Shown: piece after piece, positions 36,701 through 46,094 of the stretch
Layout of the letters: every line of letters starts with the position of its first letter
Numbering within the stretch: position 1 is the stretch's first letter
Assembly (NCBI RefSeq): GCF_023498005.1
Contig: NZ_CP097289.1
Span: 3,968,001-4,032,000, forward strand
Direction of reading: 5' to 3'
Length of the DNA stretch: 64,000 nt
Source of the DNA: Streptomyces durmitorensis
Lineage (GTDB): Bacteria > Actinomycetota > Actinomycetes > Streptomycetales > Streptomycetaceae
Translations under genes and position numbers: made by a program
Notes under the pieces: generated by a model
Seen by the model: only the letters and a program-made list of their open reading frames with translations
Told to the model about the DNA's origin: nothing
Databases searched by the model: none

Positions 36701-37549
36701 ATGCCGGACCGTAGCCTCCGCCTCCCGCTGTCCTTCGCGTTCGGGTTGACGCACGGAGGGGAGCGCGGCTCGACGCTGCTGCGCGACGGCCGCCCGTCGT
36801 CCCCGCCGCAGGACTCCCAGGACTCCGGGGGCTCCGACTCTTCGGGCTCCGGCTCTTCGGGCTCCGACTCTTCGGGCTCGGGCAGCTCCGGGAAGAAGGA
36901 CGACAACCCCTTCGCGCCGCCGCCGGAGGGGACCCCGGACCAGCCGTGGCGGCCCCGCCCGGGCAATGGCGGCGACGGCCCTGACGGCGGCCAGGGCCAG
37001 TCCCCCTGGGGCAGCCAGTGGAGCGACCGGCAGCCCGGCCGCTCCCAGGGCGGCGGCTTCGGCGAGCGGCCGGGCCAGCAGGGCCCCGACGGCCCGTCCG
37101 GCTCCGGGTCCGGACCCGGCAGCGGCATGCGCTGGGACCCGACCGACCCGGCCCAGCGCCGCGCTCGGTACGCCCTGCTCTCCGGCATGTGGGCCTTCTT
37201 CTTCGCACTCTTCGGCTGGCGGTACGTGGCCCTGCTCCTGGGCGCGCTCGCGCTGTACTGGGGCATCAGCTCGCTGCGGGCGAAGCCGAAGCAGCCGGAT
37301 CCGACGGCGCCCGCCGTGCAGCGGCCCGCGGCGGACCCCGCCAGCACGAAGCCGCAGACCACGGCGGCGATCAGCGGCTTGGTGACGGCTTCGCTCGCGC
37401 TGGCGATGGTGGCGGCGACGTTCGCTGCGCAGCTGGTGTACCGCGACTACTACACGTGCGTGAGCGATGCCCTCACGAGCCAGTCGAAGCAGGAGTGCAA
37501 CGATCTCCTGCCGAAGCAGTTGCGCCCACTCCTGGGCGAGCGGGACTGA
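36701..37549 (+). CDS. Ser/Gly/Pro-rich membrane protein of unknown function
   Basis: A 282-residue protein. A low-complexity head of about 140 residues contains tandem DSSGSGSSGS units followed by Gly/Pro/Gln tracts. The conserved part has three hydrophobic segments (YALLSGMWAFFFALFGW, YVALLLGALALYWGISSLR, GLVTASLALAMVAATFAAQL) and a short outside tail with two cysteines (YYTCVSD; CNDLLPKQLRPLL). ATG 36701 follows AAGGGGAAG at a loose 11-base spacing. It is divergent from purN. No function is known. Confidence 0.75.
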   Translation: MPDRSLRLPLSFAFGLTHGGERGSTLLRDGRPSSPPQDSQDSGGSDSSGSGSSGSDSSGSGSSGKKDDNPFAPPPEGTPDQPWRPRPGNGGDGPDGGQGQSPWGSQWSDRQPGRSQGGGFGERPGQQGPDGPSGSGSGPGSGMRWDPTDPAQRRARYALLSGMWAFFFALFGWRYVALLLGALALYWGISSLRAKPKQPDPTAPAVQRPAADPASTKPQTTAAISGLVTASLALAMVAATFAAQLVYRDYYTCVSDALTSQSKQECNDLLPKQLRPLLGERD

Positions 37550-37550
37550 T

Positions 37551-37830
37551 CCCTGGCGGGGCCTGGCCGGGGGCCTGACCTCGCCTTGCCCCTCCGCCCG
37601 ACGAGCGGGCCTTGCCCCCCCCTGGCGGGGCCTGACCTCGCCTTGACTCTCCGCCCGGCGAGCGGGTCTGCCCCTGGCGGAGAGGGCTGGCCTCGGCCTT
37701 GACTTTCCCCACCGCTCGGTGAGCGGGAGGGAACCCTGGCAGGGGCTGATCTCGCGTTCTCTCCCCGCCCCCGCTCGGCGAGCGGGTTCGTCTGCCCCTT
37801 GCAGGGGCTGGTCTCTCGTTTCCTCTCCGC
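37551..37830. repeat. Degenerate ~60-bp GC-rich tandem repeats
   Basis: About five diverged units combine CCCCTGGCGGGGCCTG, CCTCGCCTTGAC and CCGCCCGGCGAGCGGG. The CGGCGAGCGGG part pairs with nearby CCGCCCG to form small hairpins. They directly follow the stop of the 36701 gene and code for nothing credible. Confidence 0.7.
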
Positions 37831-37850
37831 TCTCTGGTCGGCTTCGCCAG

Positions 37851-37944
37851 TCCGCCGCTTCGCGGCGATTTTCCCGCCCACCCACCCGATTGCCCCGGGG
37901 TAATCGGGTGGGTGGGCGGGAGACATCCGGCGCGAAGCGGCGGA
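37851..37944. terminator. Long palindrome (second copy), probable bidirectional terminator
   Basis: Left arm TCCGCCGCTTCGCGGCG followed by CCCGCCCACCCACCCGATT; right arm AATCGGGTGGGTGGGCGGG followed by GCGCGAAGCGGCGGA. The centre is GCCCCGGGGT. It is a close copy of the palindrome at 10646-10738. A lone right arm recurs at about 37971-38022. It lies between convergent genes. Confidence 0.78.
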
Positions 37945-38011
37945 CTTGCTTGCCCTAGGTGGCGAAGCCGCGGGGTGCTCGGGTGGGTGGGCGGGAGACA
38001 TCCGCCGTGAA

Positions 38012-38144
38012 GCGGCGGGCTTGGCGAGGGCAGCGCACGCGGCGGGCTTGGCGAGGGCAGCGCACGCGGCGGGCTTGGTGAGAGCAGGGACGCGGCGGGC
38101 TTGGTGAGGGCAGGGACGCCGCCAGCTTGGCCAGGGCAGCGCAA
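38012..38144. repeat. Five 26-27-bp tandem repeats
   Basis: Units starting GCGGCGGGCTTGGCGAGGG are repeated five times at 26-27 bp (the last is diverged). They grow directly out of the half-palindrome at 37971-38022. With the ~60-bp repeats and the palindrome they fill a 657-bp gap between convergent genes. Confidence 0.8.
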
Positions 38145-38206
38145 GCGAGGCGGGGACCCGCCTCAGCACAGCGGTAGCGGTAGCTCAGCCGAAGCGCGAC
38201 GCCCCC

Positions 38207-39832
38207 TCAAGCCCCCGGCGGCCGCTCCTCCCCGTTCGCTTCGCGCAAAGCGGCCCAGCGGGCCTCCCGGGACGCGTCGTCGTGCCAGTCCAGTCCGCCG
38301 CCCCAGTCCTCCGCCCCGCCCACCGCAGGTGCCCGCGGCAAGAAGTCGTACGGCTCGAACGGCTCCGCGACCGGCGGGCCCGCCTCCGGAGAAGGAGGAG
38401 GAGAAGGGCTGCGGCGGCGGCGAGGGATCCGCGGAAGCCGCAGGCGAGGAGCGCGCAGCTGAAGCTGCGGGACACGGGGCCTCGGCAACCGCAACCGCAG
38501 CCGCAGCCGCAGCCACGCCCAGCGCCCCGCAGCCGCCCGGCGGGTCCGCAGCCGCCAGGCCCGCACCAGCAACGCCCCCGGCACCCCCACCACCCCCGTC
38601 CACCCCAGCGCCGCGGCCCCCACCTGCCACCACACGGGCCCGAAGTCGGCCAGGACGGCCACCCCCATCGGACCGCCCGCCAGCTCGGCGAGCCCCGCGA
38701 GCGCAGCCCCGCACAACACCGCCCCCGCCCCCGCGACCAGCGCCGTCCGCCCCCGTGACCACGCCTCGTCCCGCTCCCCGAAGGCAGGCGCCGCCGCCCC
38801 CGCCGTGAACCACGCCACCGCGATCCCCGCCCCCAGCGGCACCGCACCCGCCGCCCACGTCAACGGAGACCCGGGCCCCTCCGCCGGCACCGCCGCGAGC
38901 AGCGGGAACGCCGGCAGCATCGGCCCAGCAGTCACGGCGAGCGGCCCCGCCACGCTCCCCGTGCCCAGCGCGAAGCCGGGACCGAGGCCGTACGCCGCGC
39001 CCCACACCGCCGCGTTCGGCACCAGCGCCACGGCGAGCAGCAGCACCGCGAAGCGGCCCGACCACACGTCCGTGACCTGCCCGAACGACGCCCTGGCAAG
39101 GCCGCCGTGCAGCGCGAGGGAGATCCCGACAAGCAGCGCTCCGCCGCCGACGAGCACCAGCGTCCCGGCCGCCCCGGCCCGCGTGACGGCGCGGACGTAT
39201 CGACGTACGAAGAAGGGACGTAGCCCTGCGGGCAGCGCGCGAAGGCCCGCCCGCACCACGCCGGGCAGCGGGCTCTGGGGCCGCCCCAGCGCCGTCCAGA
39301 CCCCCACCGCCGCCGCGCCCGCCACGAACACCGGCAGGTGCAGCGCCACGCTCGGCCACGACGGCCGCGGCTCGCCCCCGGCCGCGTACAGCGTCGCGGC
39401 GGCGCCGACCAGCAGATAGCCGCCGACCACCCCGCACCACGCGGTCCGCGGCGCCATCCCCCGCTCCTCGGGATCCGCCGCGTCCCGCGCCGCCCGGTGT
39501 GCGAGCCAGCCCGGAAGCACCATCAGGAGCATGGGCGTGACGCCGAGCGGGGCCGGCGTGCCGGAGAGCGTGTCCGTCCTGATCAGCTCCGCGCCGTGGG
39601 CGATCAGCCACACCGAGGCCGCGACATGCAGCGCCCCGCCGGGCCCGCTGTCCGGATAGGGCGAGCTGATCCAGAGGACCATCACCAGGACGGCACACGA
39701 GCCGAGCCCGAGCCCCGCCGCGACGGCCCCTCCGAACAGGCACGTCGCCAGTCCGGGTGAGCGGTCACGGGCCCGCTCGATCAGCGGTTTGAGGGGCGGC
39801 AACGGTGAGCTGCGGTCGGTGATTTGAGTCAC
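38207..39832 (-). CDS. DUF6350-type polytopic membrane protein
   Basis: A 541-residue integral membrane protein with about ten to twelve hydrophobic segments, including [38 protein letters not shown] and [20 protein letters not shown]. The [16 protein letters not shown] segment is a family hallmark. A basic tail with repeated RLRL motifs and an acidic end (FEPYDFLPR) is cytoplasmic. The family is found in actinobacteria between sucCD and purN, as here. It may be a transporter or assembly factor; no motif decides. GTG 39832 begins VTQITDRSS; a longer start at 39898 is less likely. Confidence 0.82.
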   Translation of the reverse strand: MTQITDRSSPLPPLKPLIERARDRSPGLATCLFGGAVAAGLGLGSCAVLVMVLWISSPYPDSGPGGALHVAASVWLIAHGAELIRTDTLSGTPAPLGVTPMLLMVLPGWLAHRAARDAADPEERGMAPRTAWCGVVGGYLLVGAAATLYAAGGEPRPSWPSVALHLPVFVAGAAAVGVWTALGRPQSPLPGVVRAGLRALPAGLRPFFVRRYVRAVTRAGAAGTLVLVGGGALLVGISLALHGGLARASFGQVTDVWSGRFAVLLLAVALVPNAAVWGAAYGLGPGFALGTGSVAGPLAVTAGPMLPAFPLLAAVPAEGPGSPLTWAAGAVPLGAGIAVAWFTAGAAAPAFGERDEAWSRGRTALVAGAGAVLCGAALAGLAELAGGPMGVAVLADFGPVWWQVGAAALGWTGVVGVPGALLVRAWRLRTRRAAAGRWAWLRLRLRLRLPRPRVPQLQLRAPRLRLPRIPRRRRSPSPPPSPEAGPPVAEPFEPYDFLPRAPAVGGAEDWGGGLDWHDDASREARWAALREANGEERPPGA

Positions 39833-39990
39833 GTCGCCATGCTCCCAACGACACGCGCTTTCTCCCCGTAACAGGCGAATACCGGATGTGTCGCACAAGA
39901 TACGTTTATGTACTTTTTCGTACGACGGATCAGCCGCGCCCGGCTCCCCGCCGCACGAAGGCCCACGGCCCCCGGCGCGGAGAGTCCGAC

Positions 39991-41244
39991 ATGACCCAGA
40001 GCCCTGCCACCCCGTTGCCGTCCCCCAAGGAACGCCGACGTCTGCGCGAGGCGAAGTCCCTCAGCCAGGCCGATGTCGCCACGAGGGTGGGCGTCACCCG
40101 GGAGACGGTCCGCTCCTGGGAGTCGGGCCGCTCGACGCCACGCGGCCGCCGGCGCGCGGCCTACGCGAAGCTGCTCGCCGAGATCGCGAACGAGCGGACC
40201 GTGCACGACAAGCGCCCCGTACGGCGCCCCAGCTGGGCCAAGGACCTGGAGTCGACCGTCGACGCCAAGGACGGCAAGTCCCCCGCGCGCATCCCGGTGG
40301 GCGCGGCGATGAACGGCCACGTGACACCAGCCCAGCCGTTGGTGCGAACCACGGGCGCGGATACGGCGACCGCGACCGCTGCCGCTGCCGCTGCCGCTGC
40401 CGTCCAGGACGCGACCGAGCCCGCACCGGCCCGCTCCACCGCCGGGCCGACCCCCGCCGAAGCCTTCGACGCGCTCTGCACGACCTGCGCCCCCGGCCTC
40501 GTACGCCAGACGTACCTCCTCACCGGCCGCCGCATCCTCGCCCAGGAATCCGTGGAGCGCGCCTTCCAGCTCGCCTGGCAGCGCTGGCCCGAGGTCGCCG
40601 TCGACCGCGACCCGGCGGGCTGGGTCCGCGCGGCGGCGTACGAGTACGCGATGTCCCCCTGGCACCGCCTGCGCCCCACCCACCGGCAGCCGGACGCGCC
40701 GCCCGCCACGGCGGCCGACCGCGCCTTCCTCACCGTCCTGATGAGCCTGCCGCCCGCGCAGCGCCGCACCCTCCTGCTCTACGACGGCGTCGGGCTCGAC
40801 CTGCCCGAGACCGCCGCCGAGACGGAGGCGAGCACGCCCGCGGCGGCCAACCGTCTGCTCCGCGCACGCGAGGCGATCGCCGAGAGGCTGCCCGAGCAGG
40901 CGGCGACCCCCGAAGCCCTGCACCAGCGCCTCGGCGAACTCTGCTCCGCGGAGAAGCTCCAGCCCCCGAACGCGGGCCGGGTCCGCACCGGGAGCGAACA
41001 CCGCGCCCGTTTCTGGACCCGCGCGGCGATCGCCTTCACGGCACTGATCGTCGGCGCCACGGCCCTGACGCTGCGCTCGGCCCCCACGCACTACGAGCCG
41101 CCGCAGTCCCCGGGCAAGGCCATCAGCGGCGTACCGCCGAGGATGGGTCCTGGCCACCTGACGTACGAGGACCAGATCCTCCACAAGAAGCTCCGCGAGG
41201 ACCTGTCGAGCGGCCCGGAGAAGCTGACGCCGCAGCTCCGTTAG
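39991..41244 (+). CDS. XRE-HTH / ECF-sigma-like / transmembrane fusion protein
   Basis: A 417-residue protein. Residues 12-70 are a clear XRE HTH ([40 protein letters not shown]). An Ala-rich linker is followed by a domain like ECF sigma factor region 2 ([20 protein letters not shown], then [31 protein letters not shown]) and region 4 ([40 protein letters not shown]). One transmembrane helix ([20 protein letters not shown]) near residue 350 leads to a short outside tail. The sigma part is divergent, so it may no longer bind core polymerase. GGAGAG lies before the ATG. Role unknown. Confidence 0.78.
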   Translation: MTQSPATPLPSPKERRRLREAKSLSQADVATRVGVTRETVRSWESGRSTPRGRRRAAYAKLLAEIANERTVHDKRPVRRPSWAKDLESTVDAKDGKSPARIPVGAAMNGHVTPAQPLVRTTGADTATATAAAAAAAAVQDATEPAPARSTAGPTPAEAFDALCTTCAPGLVRQTYLLTGRRILAQESVERAFQLAWQRWPEVAVDRDPAGWVRAAAYEYAMSPWHRLRPTHRQPDAPPATAADRAFLTVLMSLPPAQRRTLLLYDGVGLDLPETAAETEASTPAAANRLLRAREAIAERLPEQAATPEALHQRLGELCSAEKLQPPNAGRVRTGSEHRARFWTRAAIAFTALIVGATALTLRSAPTHYEPPQSPGKAISGVPPRMGPGHLTYEDQILHKKLREDLSSGPEKLTPQLR

Positions 41245-41288
41245 GGCGCGGGGAACTGCGCGACCAGCCACAGGCGGCCCGCAGACAA

Positions 41289-41332
41289 AAGGTGGGCCCG
41301 CACCTCACGTGAGTGAGATGCGGGCCCACCTT
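41289..41332. terminator. Perfect 14-bp hairpin between convergent genes
   Basis: AAGGTGGGCCCGCA (41289-41302) pairs exactly with TGCGGGCCCACCTT (41319-41332). An inner CTCAC/GTGAG pairing extends it. It lies between the XRE-sigma gene and sucD and can stop transcription both ways. Confidence 0.85.
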
Positions 41333-41357
41333 CAACAGCTCAGGCCAGGCTGAAGTT

Positions 41358-42242
41358 TCAGCCTGCCAGGATCGCCCGCGCGAGCTTGGCCGTCTCGGTC
41401 GGCGTCTTGCCGACCTTGACGCCCGCGGCCTCAAGGGCCTCCTTCTTGGCCTGCGCGGTGCCGGAGGAGCCGGAGACGATGGCGCCGGCGTGGCCCATGG
41501 TCTTGCCCTCGGGCGCCGTGAAGCCTGCGACGTAGCCGACGACCGGCTTCGTCACGTTGGCCTTGATGTAGTCGGCCGCACGCTCCTCGGCGTCGCCGCC
41601 GATCTCGCCGATCATGACGATCAGGTCGGTGTCGGGGTCGGCCTCGAACGCCTCGAGGGCGTCGATGTGCGTCGTGCCGATGACCGGGTCGCCACCGATG
41701 CCGACGGCCGAGGAGAAGCCGATGTCACGGAGCTCGTACATCATCTGGTACGTCAGCGTGCCGGACTTCGAGACCAGGCCGATGCGGCCCGGCTTCGTGA
41801 TGTCGCCCGGGATGATGCCGGCGTTCGACTGGCCCGGGGTGATGAGACCGGGGCAGTTCGGGCCGATGATGCGGGTCTTGTTGCCCTTCGACTTCGCGTA
41901 CGCCCAGAAGGCGGCGGAGTCGTGGACGGCGATGCCCTCGGTGATGACGACGGCGAGGGGGATCTCGGCGTCGATCGCCTCGACGACGGCGGCCTTGGAG
42001 AAGGCCGGCGGCACGAAGAGGACGGAGACGTTGGCGCCCGTCTTCTCCATCGCCTCGGCGACGGTGCCGAAGACCGGTACCTCGGTGCCGTCGAAGTCGA
42101 CGGACGTGCCGGCCTTGCGCGGGTTCACGCCACCGACGATGTTCGTGCCGTCGCCCAGCATGAGCTTGGTGTGCTTCATGCCCGTGGCACCGGTCATGCC
42201 CTGGACGATGACCTTGCTGTCCTTGGTCAGGAAGATAGCCAT
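41358..42242 (-). CDS. sucD: Succinyl-CoA synthetase alpha subunit
   Basis: A 294-residue alpha subunit. It binds CoA ([18 protein letters not shown]) and carries the phospho-histidine in [23 protein letters not shown] and [20 protein letters not shown] are the other family signatures. With SucC it converts succinyl-CoA to succinate and forms ATP or GTP in the citric acid cycle. Complete. It starts 19 bp after the sucC stop in the same operon. Confidence 0.97.
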   Translation of the reverse strand: MAIFLTKDSKVIVQGMTGATGMKHTKLMLGDGTNIVGGVNPRKAGTSVDFDGTEVPVFGTVAEAMEKTGANVSVLFVPPAFSKAAVVEAIDAEIPLAVVITEGIAVHDSAAFWAYAKSKGNKTRIIGPNCPGLITPGQSNAGIIPGDITKPGRIGLVSKSGTLTYQMMYELRDIGFSSAVGIGGDPVIGTTHIDALEAFEADPDTDLIVMIGEIGGDAEERAADYIKANVTKPVVGYVAGFTAPEGKTMGHAGAIVSGSSGTAQAKKEALEAAGVKVGKTPTETAKLARAILAG

Positions 42243-42261
42243 GGTGTTCTGACCTGGTCCC

Positions 42262-43440
42262 TTACTTCGCAGCCGCGAGCTCGGCGGCCTTGTCGGCCGC
42301 GCCGTCCATGGTGTCCACGCGCTGCACGAGCGGGTGGTTGGCGTCCGAGAGGATCTTGCGACCCAGTTCGGCGTTGTTGCCGTCGAGACGCACGACCAGC
42401 GGCTTGGTGACTTCCTCGCCCTTGGACTTGAGGAGCTCGAGCGCCTGCACGATGCCGTTGGCGACCTCGTCGCACGCGGTGATGCCACCGAAGACGTTGA
42501 CGAAGACGGACTTGACGTCCGGGTCGCCCAGGATGATCTCCAGGCCGTTCGCCATGACCTCGGCGGAAGCGCCGCCGCCGATGTCGAGGAAGTTGGCCGG
42601 CTTCACGTTGCTGTGGTTCTCACCGGCGTACGCGACGACGTCGAGGGTGCTCATGACGAGACCCGCGCCGTTGCCGATGATGCCGACCTCGCCGTCCAGC
42701 TTGACGTAGTTGAGGTTCTTGGCCTTGGCAGCAGCCTCGAGCGGGTTGGCTGCGTCCTTGTCCTCAAGAGCCTCGTGGTCGGCCTGGCGGAAGTCGGCGT
42801 TCTCGTCGAGCGAGACCTTGCCGTCGAGGGCCAGGATGCGGCCGTCCTTGGTCTTCACCAGCGGGTTGACCTCGACGAGGAGCGCGTCCTCGGCGACGAA
42901 GGTGTCCCACAGGGTCACCATCGCCTCGGCGACGCCCTCGGCCACCTCGGCCGGGAACTTCGCCTGGGCCACGATCTCGCGGGCCTTCTCGATGTTCACG
43001 CCGTCGACGGCGTTGACCGGGACCTTCGCGAGGGCCTCGGGAGTCTTCTCCGCGACCTCCTCGATGTCCATGCCGCCCTGCACCGAGGCCATGGCCAGGA
43101 AGGTGCGGTTGGTGCGGTCGAGGAGGTACGAGACGTAGTACTCCGCCTCGATCTCCGGGGACAGCTCGGCGATCATCACCTTGTGGACCGTGTGGCCCTT
43201 GATGTCCATTCCGAGGATGTCCGTCGCGCGAGCGACTGCCTCGTCGGGGTTGTCGGCCAGCTTCACGCCGCCGGCCTTGCCGCGGCCACCGACCTTCACC
43301 TGTGCCTTGACGACCGACTTGCCGCCCAGCTTCTCGGTGGCCTCGCGCGCCGCCTCAGGCGTGTCGATGACTTCACCGGCCAGCACCGGTACACCGTGCT
43401 TGGCGAAGAGGTCCCTCGCCTGGTACTCGAACAGGTCCAC
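42262..43440 (-). CDS. sucC: Succinyl-CoA synthetase beta subunit
   Basis: A 392-residue beta subunit with an ATP-grasp domain. Landmarks: [20 protein letters not shown] at the start, [18 protein letters not shown] (nucleotide contacts), VEVNPLV with the metal ligands, and [16 protein letters not shown] in the C-terminal domain. GTG 43440 is the start; an AAGGGACGG stretch lies upstream. First gene of sucCD. The longer reading frame to 43524 lacks family sequence. Confidence 0.97.
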   Translation of the reverse strand: MDLFEYQARDLFAKHGVPVLAGEVIDTPEAAREATEKLGGKSVVKAQVKVGGRGKAGGVKLADNPDEAVARATDILGMDIKGHTVHKVMIAELSPEIEAEYYVSYLLDRTNRTFLAMASVQGGMDIEEVAEKTPEALAKVPVNAVDGVNIEKAREIVAQAKFPAEVAEGVAEAMVTLWDTFVAEDALLVEVNPLVKTKDGRILALDGKVSLDENADFRQADHEALEDKDAANPLEAAAKAKNLNYVKLDGEVGIIGNGAGLVMSTLDVVAYAGENHSNVKPANFLDIGGGASAEVMANGLEIILGDPDVKSVFVNVFGGITACDEVANGIVQALELLKSKGEEVTKPLVVRLDGNNAELGRKILSDANHPLVQRVDTMDGAADKAAELAAAK

Positions 43441-43638
43441 GCGCGTCCGTCCCTTTTCCGTGATCTCGCTGCGATCTCGCTGCTTTGTGGTCAGCTGTCT
43501 GCGTGGGCGTGCCGCGGAGGGCAACGTGACTGCGCTGTCACAAGGGAGGCGTAGGACGGAGTCCGGTACGCGGCATGTCCGTCTCGCAGGTTATCGCCGT
43601 GGGCCGTAGGTCCCTAAATCGCAGATCACATTTGGGCG

Positions 43639-43652
43639 GTGATGACTGTCAC
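43639..43652. promoter_or_regulatory. Crp-like site upstream of sucCD
   Basis: GTGATGACTGTCAC fits the Streptomyces Crp consensus GTG-N6-GNCAC, about 200 bp upstream of sucC. It is bracketed by an 8-bp inverted repeat (GCAGATCA at 43621-43628, TGATCTGC at 43671-43678). A match this short is expected by chance several times in the window. Confidence 0.3.
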
Positions 43653-43686
43653 AGATCGCCGATCCGGGGCTGATCTGCGTGAAGGA

Positions 43687-43716
43687 GGGCGGCCCCTGAG
43701 GTGTCAGGGACCGCCC
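43687..43716 (-). terminator. Hairpin between sucC and the secreted repeat-protein gene
   Basis: GGGCGGCCCCTGA (43687-43699) and TCAGGGACCGCCC (43704-43716) form a 13-bp stem with one G-T pair and a 4-base loop. It lies about 100 bp after the minus-strand gene at 43818 and probably ends its transcript before sucC. Confidence 0.7.
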
Positions 43717-43817
43717 ATTTGCTCCTGTTACGGCTGGTACAGCGCGTGCCGCCGCACTGCTGTCACTTCCGTGAAGCTCCCGCGTTGCTTCTGCGTCGTT
43801 CCGCGTCGCTCCCGCTG

Positions 43818-44864
43818 TCAGACGTTGGACGTCGCGTTGTTCGCCGTGTTGTAGGCCGTGTTGTACGTCGCGTTGTACGCCTGCTCGTACGTCGGCAGGT
43901 AGTCCGGGGTGACCGAGCCGGCCACGCCCTGGAGGCCCGAGACGGCGTTGCCCGCGAGGGACTGCGCGTCGGGGGCGACGGTGCCCGTGAGGTCCTGCGC
44001 GAACGGCGAGACCTGGCCGACGACGCCACCGGCGAACGGGTGGACGTCACCCGTAACGCCGTACGCGAGCTCGTCCGCGCTGCCACCGACGCCCTGCACG
44101 ACGGGCCGCACCTGGTCGGTGACGGTCTGCACGAGCGGCGTGACCGAGCCGACGACACCGCCCGCGAAGGGCTGCACGTCGTCGCCGACGACGCCCTGCG
44201 CGAACGGCGGGACCTCGCCGACGACACCGCCGGCGAACGGCGTCACATCTCCGACCACGCCCTGCGCCAGGTACGTGACGTCGTTGACCGCCTGCCCGGC
44301 GACCGGCACGACGCCGTCGACGGCGGTGGCGGCGACGGGCGGCAGCACGGCCGTGGCCGTCTCGTCGACGATCGGGGCGGCGGTCTTCGTGGTGGCCCGC
44401 GTCGCGTCCGTGGCCGTCTGCGTCGCCGTCCCCGGGGCCTTCGCCGCGGCGGCCTCGACCTCCGGGGCGAAGGCGGAGAGCGGGCCGAAGAGGTAGTCGA
44501 CGGAGTCTTCGGGGGTGGAGACGTCGGGGGTGTCGACGGCGGGGGTCTTGACGTCCGGGGCGTCGACGGCGGGGGCGGTGGCCTTGTGAGCGGTGGACTT
44601 CGCGTCCGTGACGGTGGACTTCGCGTCCGTGACGGTGGACTTCGCCTTGCCCTGGACGTCGGCGACGTCGGCGACGTCGGTGGCATCGCCGGCGTCTGCC
44701 ACGTCGCCGGTGACGTCAGCGACCGCGTCGGACGCGGACGCGTTGTCCGGCAGCGCCACGGAGTGCTGCGGCAGCTCGTCCGCGCTGGCCACGGCGGAAC
44801 CGAGCGCCCAGGCGCCCGTGACACCGGCGGCTATGACGATGGAACGACGGATGTTCTTGTTCAT
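43818..44864 (-). CDS. Secreted protein with PFA-x-GVVG repeats
   Basis: A 348-residue exported protein. A signal peptide (IVIAAGVTGAWALGSAVASA) precedes an Asp/Val/Ala-rich region with VADV/DATDVADVADV and STVTDAKSTVTDAKST repeats. The middle holds several ~12-residue repeats of pattern PFA-[GQ]-GVVG-x-V (PFAGGVVGEVP, PFAQGVVGDDVQ, PFAGGVVGSVT, PFAGGVVGQVS). The tail is rich in Tyr/Asn/Ala (YNATYNTAYNTANNATSNV). There is no cysteine, enzyme motif or sortase signal. It may be a spore- or aerial-surface protein like other Val/Gly-repeat exports; function is unknown. Confidence 0.75.
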   Translation of the reverse strand: MNKNIRRSIVIAAGVTGAWALGSAVASADELPQHSVALPDNASASDAVADVTGDVADAGDATDVADVADVQGKAKSTVTDAKSTVTDAKSTAHKATAPAVDAPDVKTPAVDTPDVSTPEDSVDYLFGPLSAFAPEVEAAAAKAPGTATQTATDATRATTKTAAPIVDETATAVLPPVAATAVDGVVPVAGQAVNDVTYLAQGVVGDVTPFAGGVVGEVPPFAQGVVGDDVQPFAGGVVGSVTPLVQTVTDQVRPVVQGVGGSADELAYGVTGDVHPFAGGVVGQVSPFAQDLTGTVAPDAQSLAGNAVSGLQGVAGSVTPDYLPTYEQAYNATYNTAYNTANNATSNV

Positions 44865-44976
44865 GCGTGCTTCAGATCCTTCGAACTCTGGCTGTGAATC
44901 CGACTCGGATACGTCCGGTCGGCGGGCAGACCTTTGCCACCCCCGCGCGGCAGGTCTTCGCGGGGAAAGGGCTGCC

Positions 44977-45966
44977 CTAGCCAGGGAATTCGGGAATGTC
45001 CCGGTGTCGTTCGCGGATCGGCGCGGCGGCCTGACCGGCCCCGGCACCCTGAAGAAGCCGCACCGGCGCACGGCTGTCGCACGACGCGGCACACGGATCG
45101 CCGTGCCGCGTCTGACTCCCGTCACCGGCCGACTGACCGCCCAGGGTCCGCGCCGGATCACCGGGAGCGGGCGCGGACGGGAACGGCTCGTGCCCGCTGC
45201 CGTGCGCGTGGTCCGAGGCGTCACCGCCGAACTCGGCGGCGCCGCGCGCCTGCTGACCAGCGGGATACGTGGCGCCGGTACCGACACCGGCACCGACACC
45301 GGCACCGGCACCGGTGCCGTACGACGACTCGCCCCGCGCCCCGGACGACTTCCGCGCCTCGTGCGCCCGAGCTCCCGCCCCGCCCCGACCGTCGCCAGGC
45401 TTGGCGGCGCTCTCGGGAGACTGGGGCTCGGCACCGACGCCGGCGTCCGCGTCATCGCCATGGCCCGCACCGGGACCAGGCAGCGGCAGCTCGGGCCTGT
45501 CGGGCGCCGCGGGCAGCACCCGCTGCGGCGAACCGCCGAGAACTCCGGTGACCCCGTCGGCAACCGGCCCCACCACGCCCCGCACGGCCCGCTCGGTCCG
45601 CTCGGTCCGCACCACGGGCTCGGCGGCGTCGGCCATCGGCTCGACCGCAGCGTCGCGCACCGCCTGCCGCCCGTGACGGACATCCTCGCGCGCGGTCTCC
45701 CGCACGGGCTCGGCCACCTGCTCACGCACGGGCTCGCCTACCTGCTCACGCACGGGCTCGGCCACCCGCTCACGCACGGGCGCGGTCACCTGTGCACGTT
45801 CCGGAGCCGACGGCGCTCCGTCCACCGCCTCCGCCCGCTCGCCACAGAGGAACCCCAGCGCGAGCAAACCGGCCAGCAGCACCACCACTTGCAGCGCACG
45901 CCGCCCGGCCACCGCACGCACCAGGCGCACAGCGGCATCAGGCAGAACGACTACTGCGGGAGTCAA
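44977..45966 (-). CDS. Exported protein with VRE-x-VAEP repeats, unknown function
   Basis: A 329-residue protein. TTG 45966 is the most likely start (LTPAVVVLPDAAVRLV, AGAGGA upstream is weak). A signal-like helix (ALQVVVLLAGLLALGFLCG) has a Cys that could be lipidated. Then come four ~8-residue repeats (PVRERVAEPVREQVGE, PVREQVAEPVRETARE; coded by 24-bp repeats), a Pro/Gly/Ala-rich body with a GAGAGVGAGVGTGA tract, and a tail with three cysteines. It lies 112 bp upstream of the 44864 start and may be co-transcribed with it. Not recognised in any family. Confidence 0.6.
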   Translation of the reverse strand: MTPAVVVLPDAAVRLVRAVAGRRALQVVVLLAGLLALGFLCGERAEAVDGAPSAPERAQVTAPVRERVAEPVREQVGEPVREQVAEPVRETAREDVRHGRQAVRDAAVEPMADAAEPVVRTERTERAVRGVVGPVADGVTGVLGGSPQRVLPAAPDRPELPLPGPGAGHGDDADAGVGAEPQSPESAAKPGDGRGGAGARAHEARKSSGARGESSYGTGAGAGVGAGVGTGATYPAGQQARGAAEFGGDASDHAHGSGHEPFPSAPAPGDPARTLGGQSAGDGSQTRHGDPCAASCDSRAPVRLLQGAGAGQAAAPIRERHRDIPEFPG

Positions 45967-46094
45967 GACGAGGGGATTCCTCTGCTGAGCGGGGAGGGGA
46001 GGACCAGGATCGGGGTGAGACACGGAGCGTAGTGCTCCGGGAGTGAAGCCCGCCGATCCTCGCACGGGCCGCCCGCCCTCGCGCAAGCCCCCTG

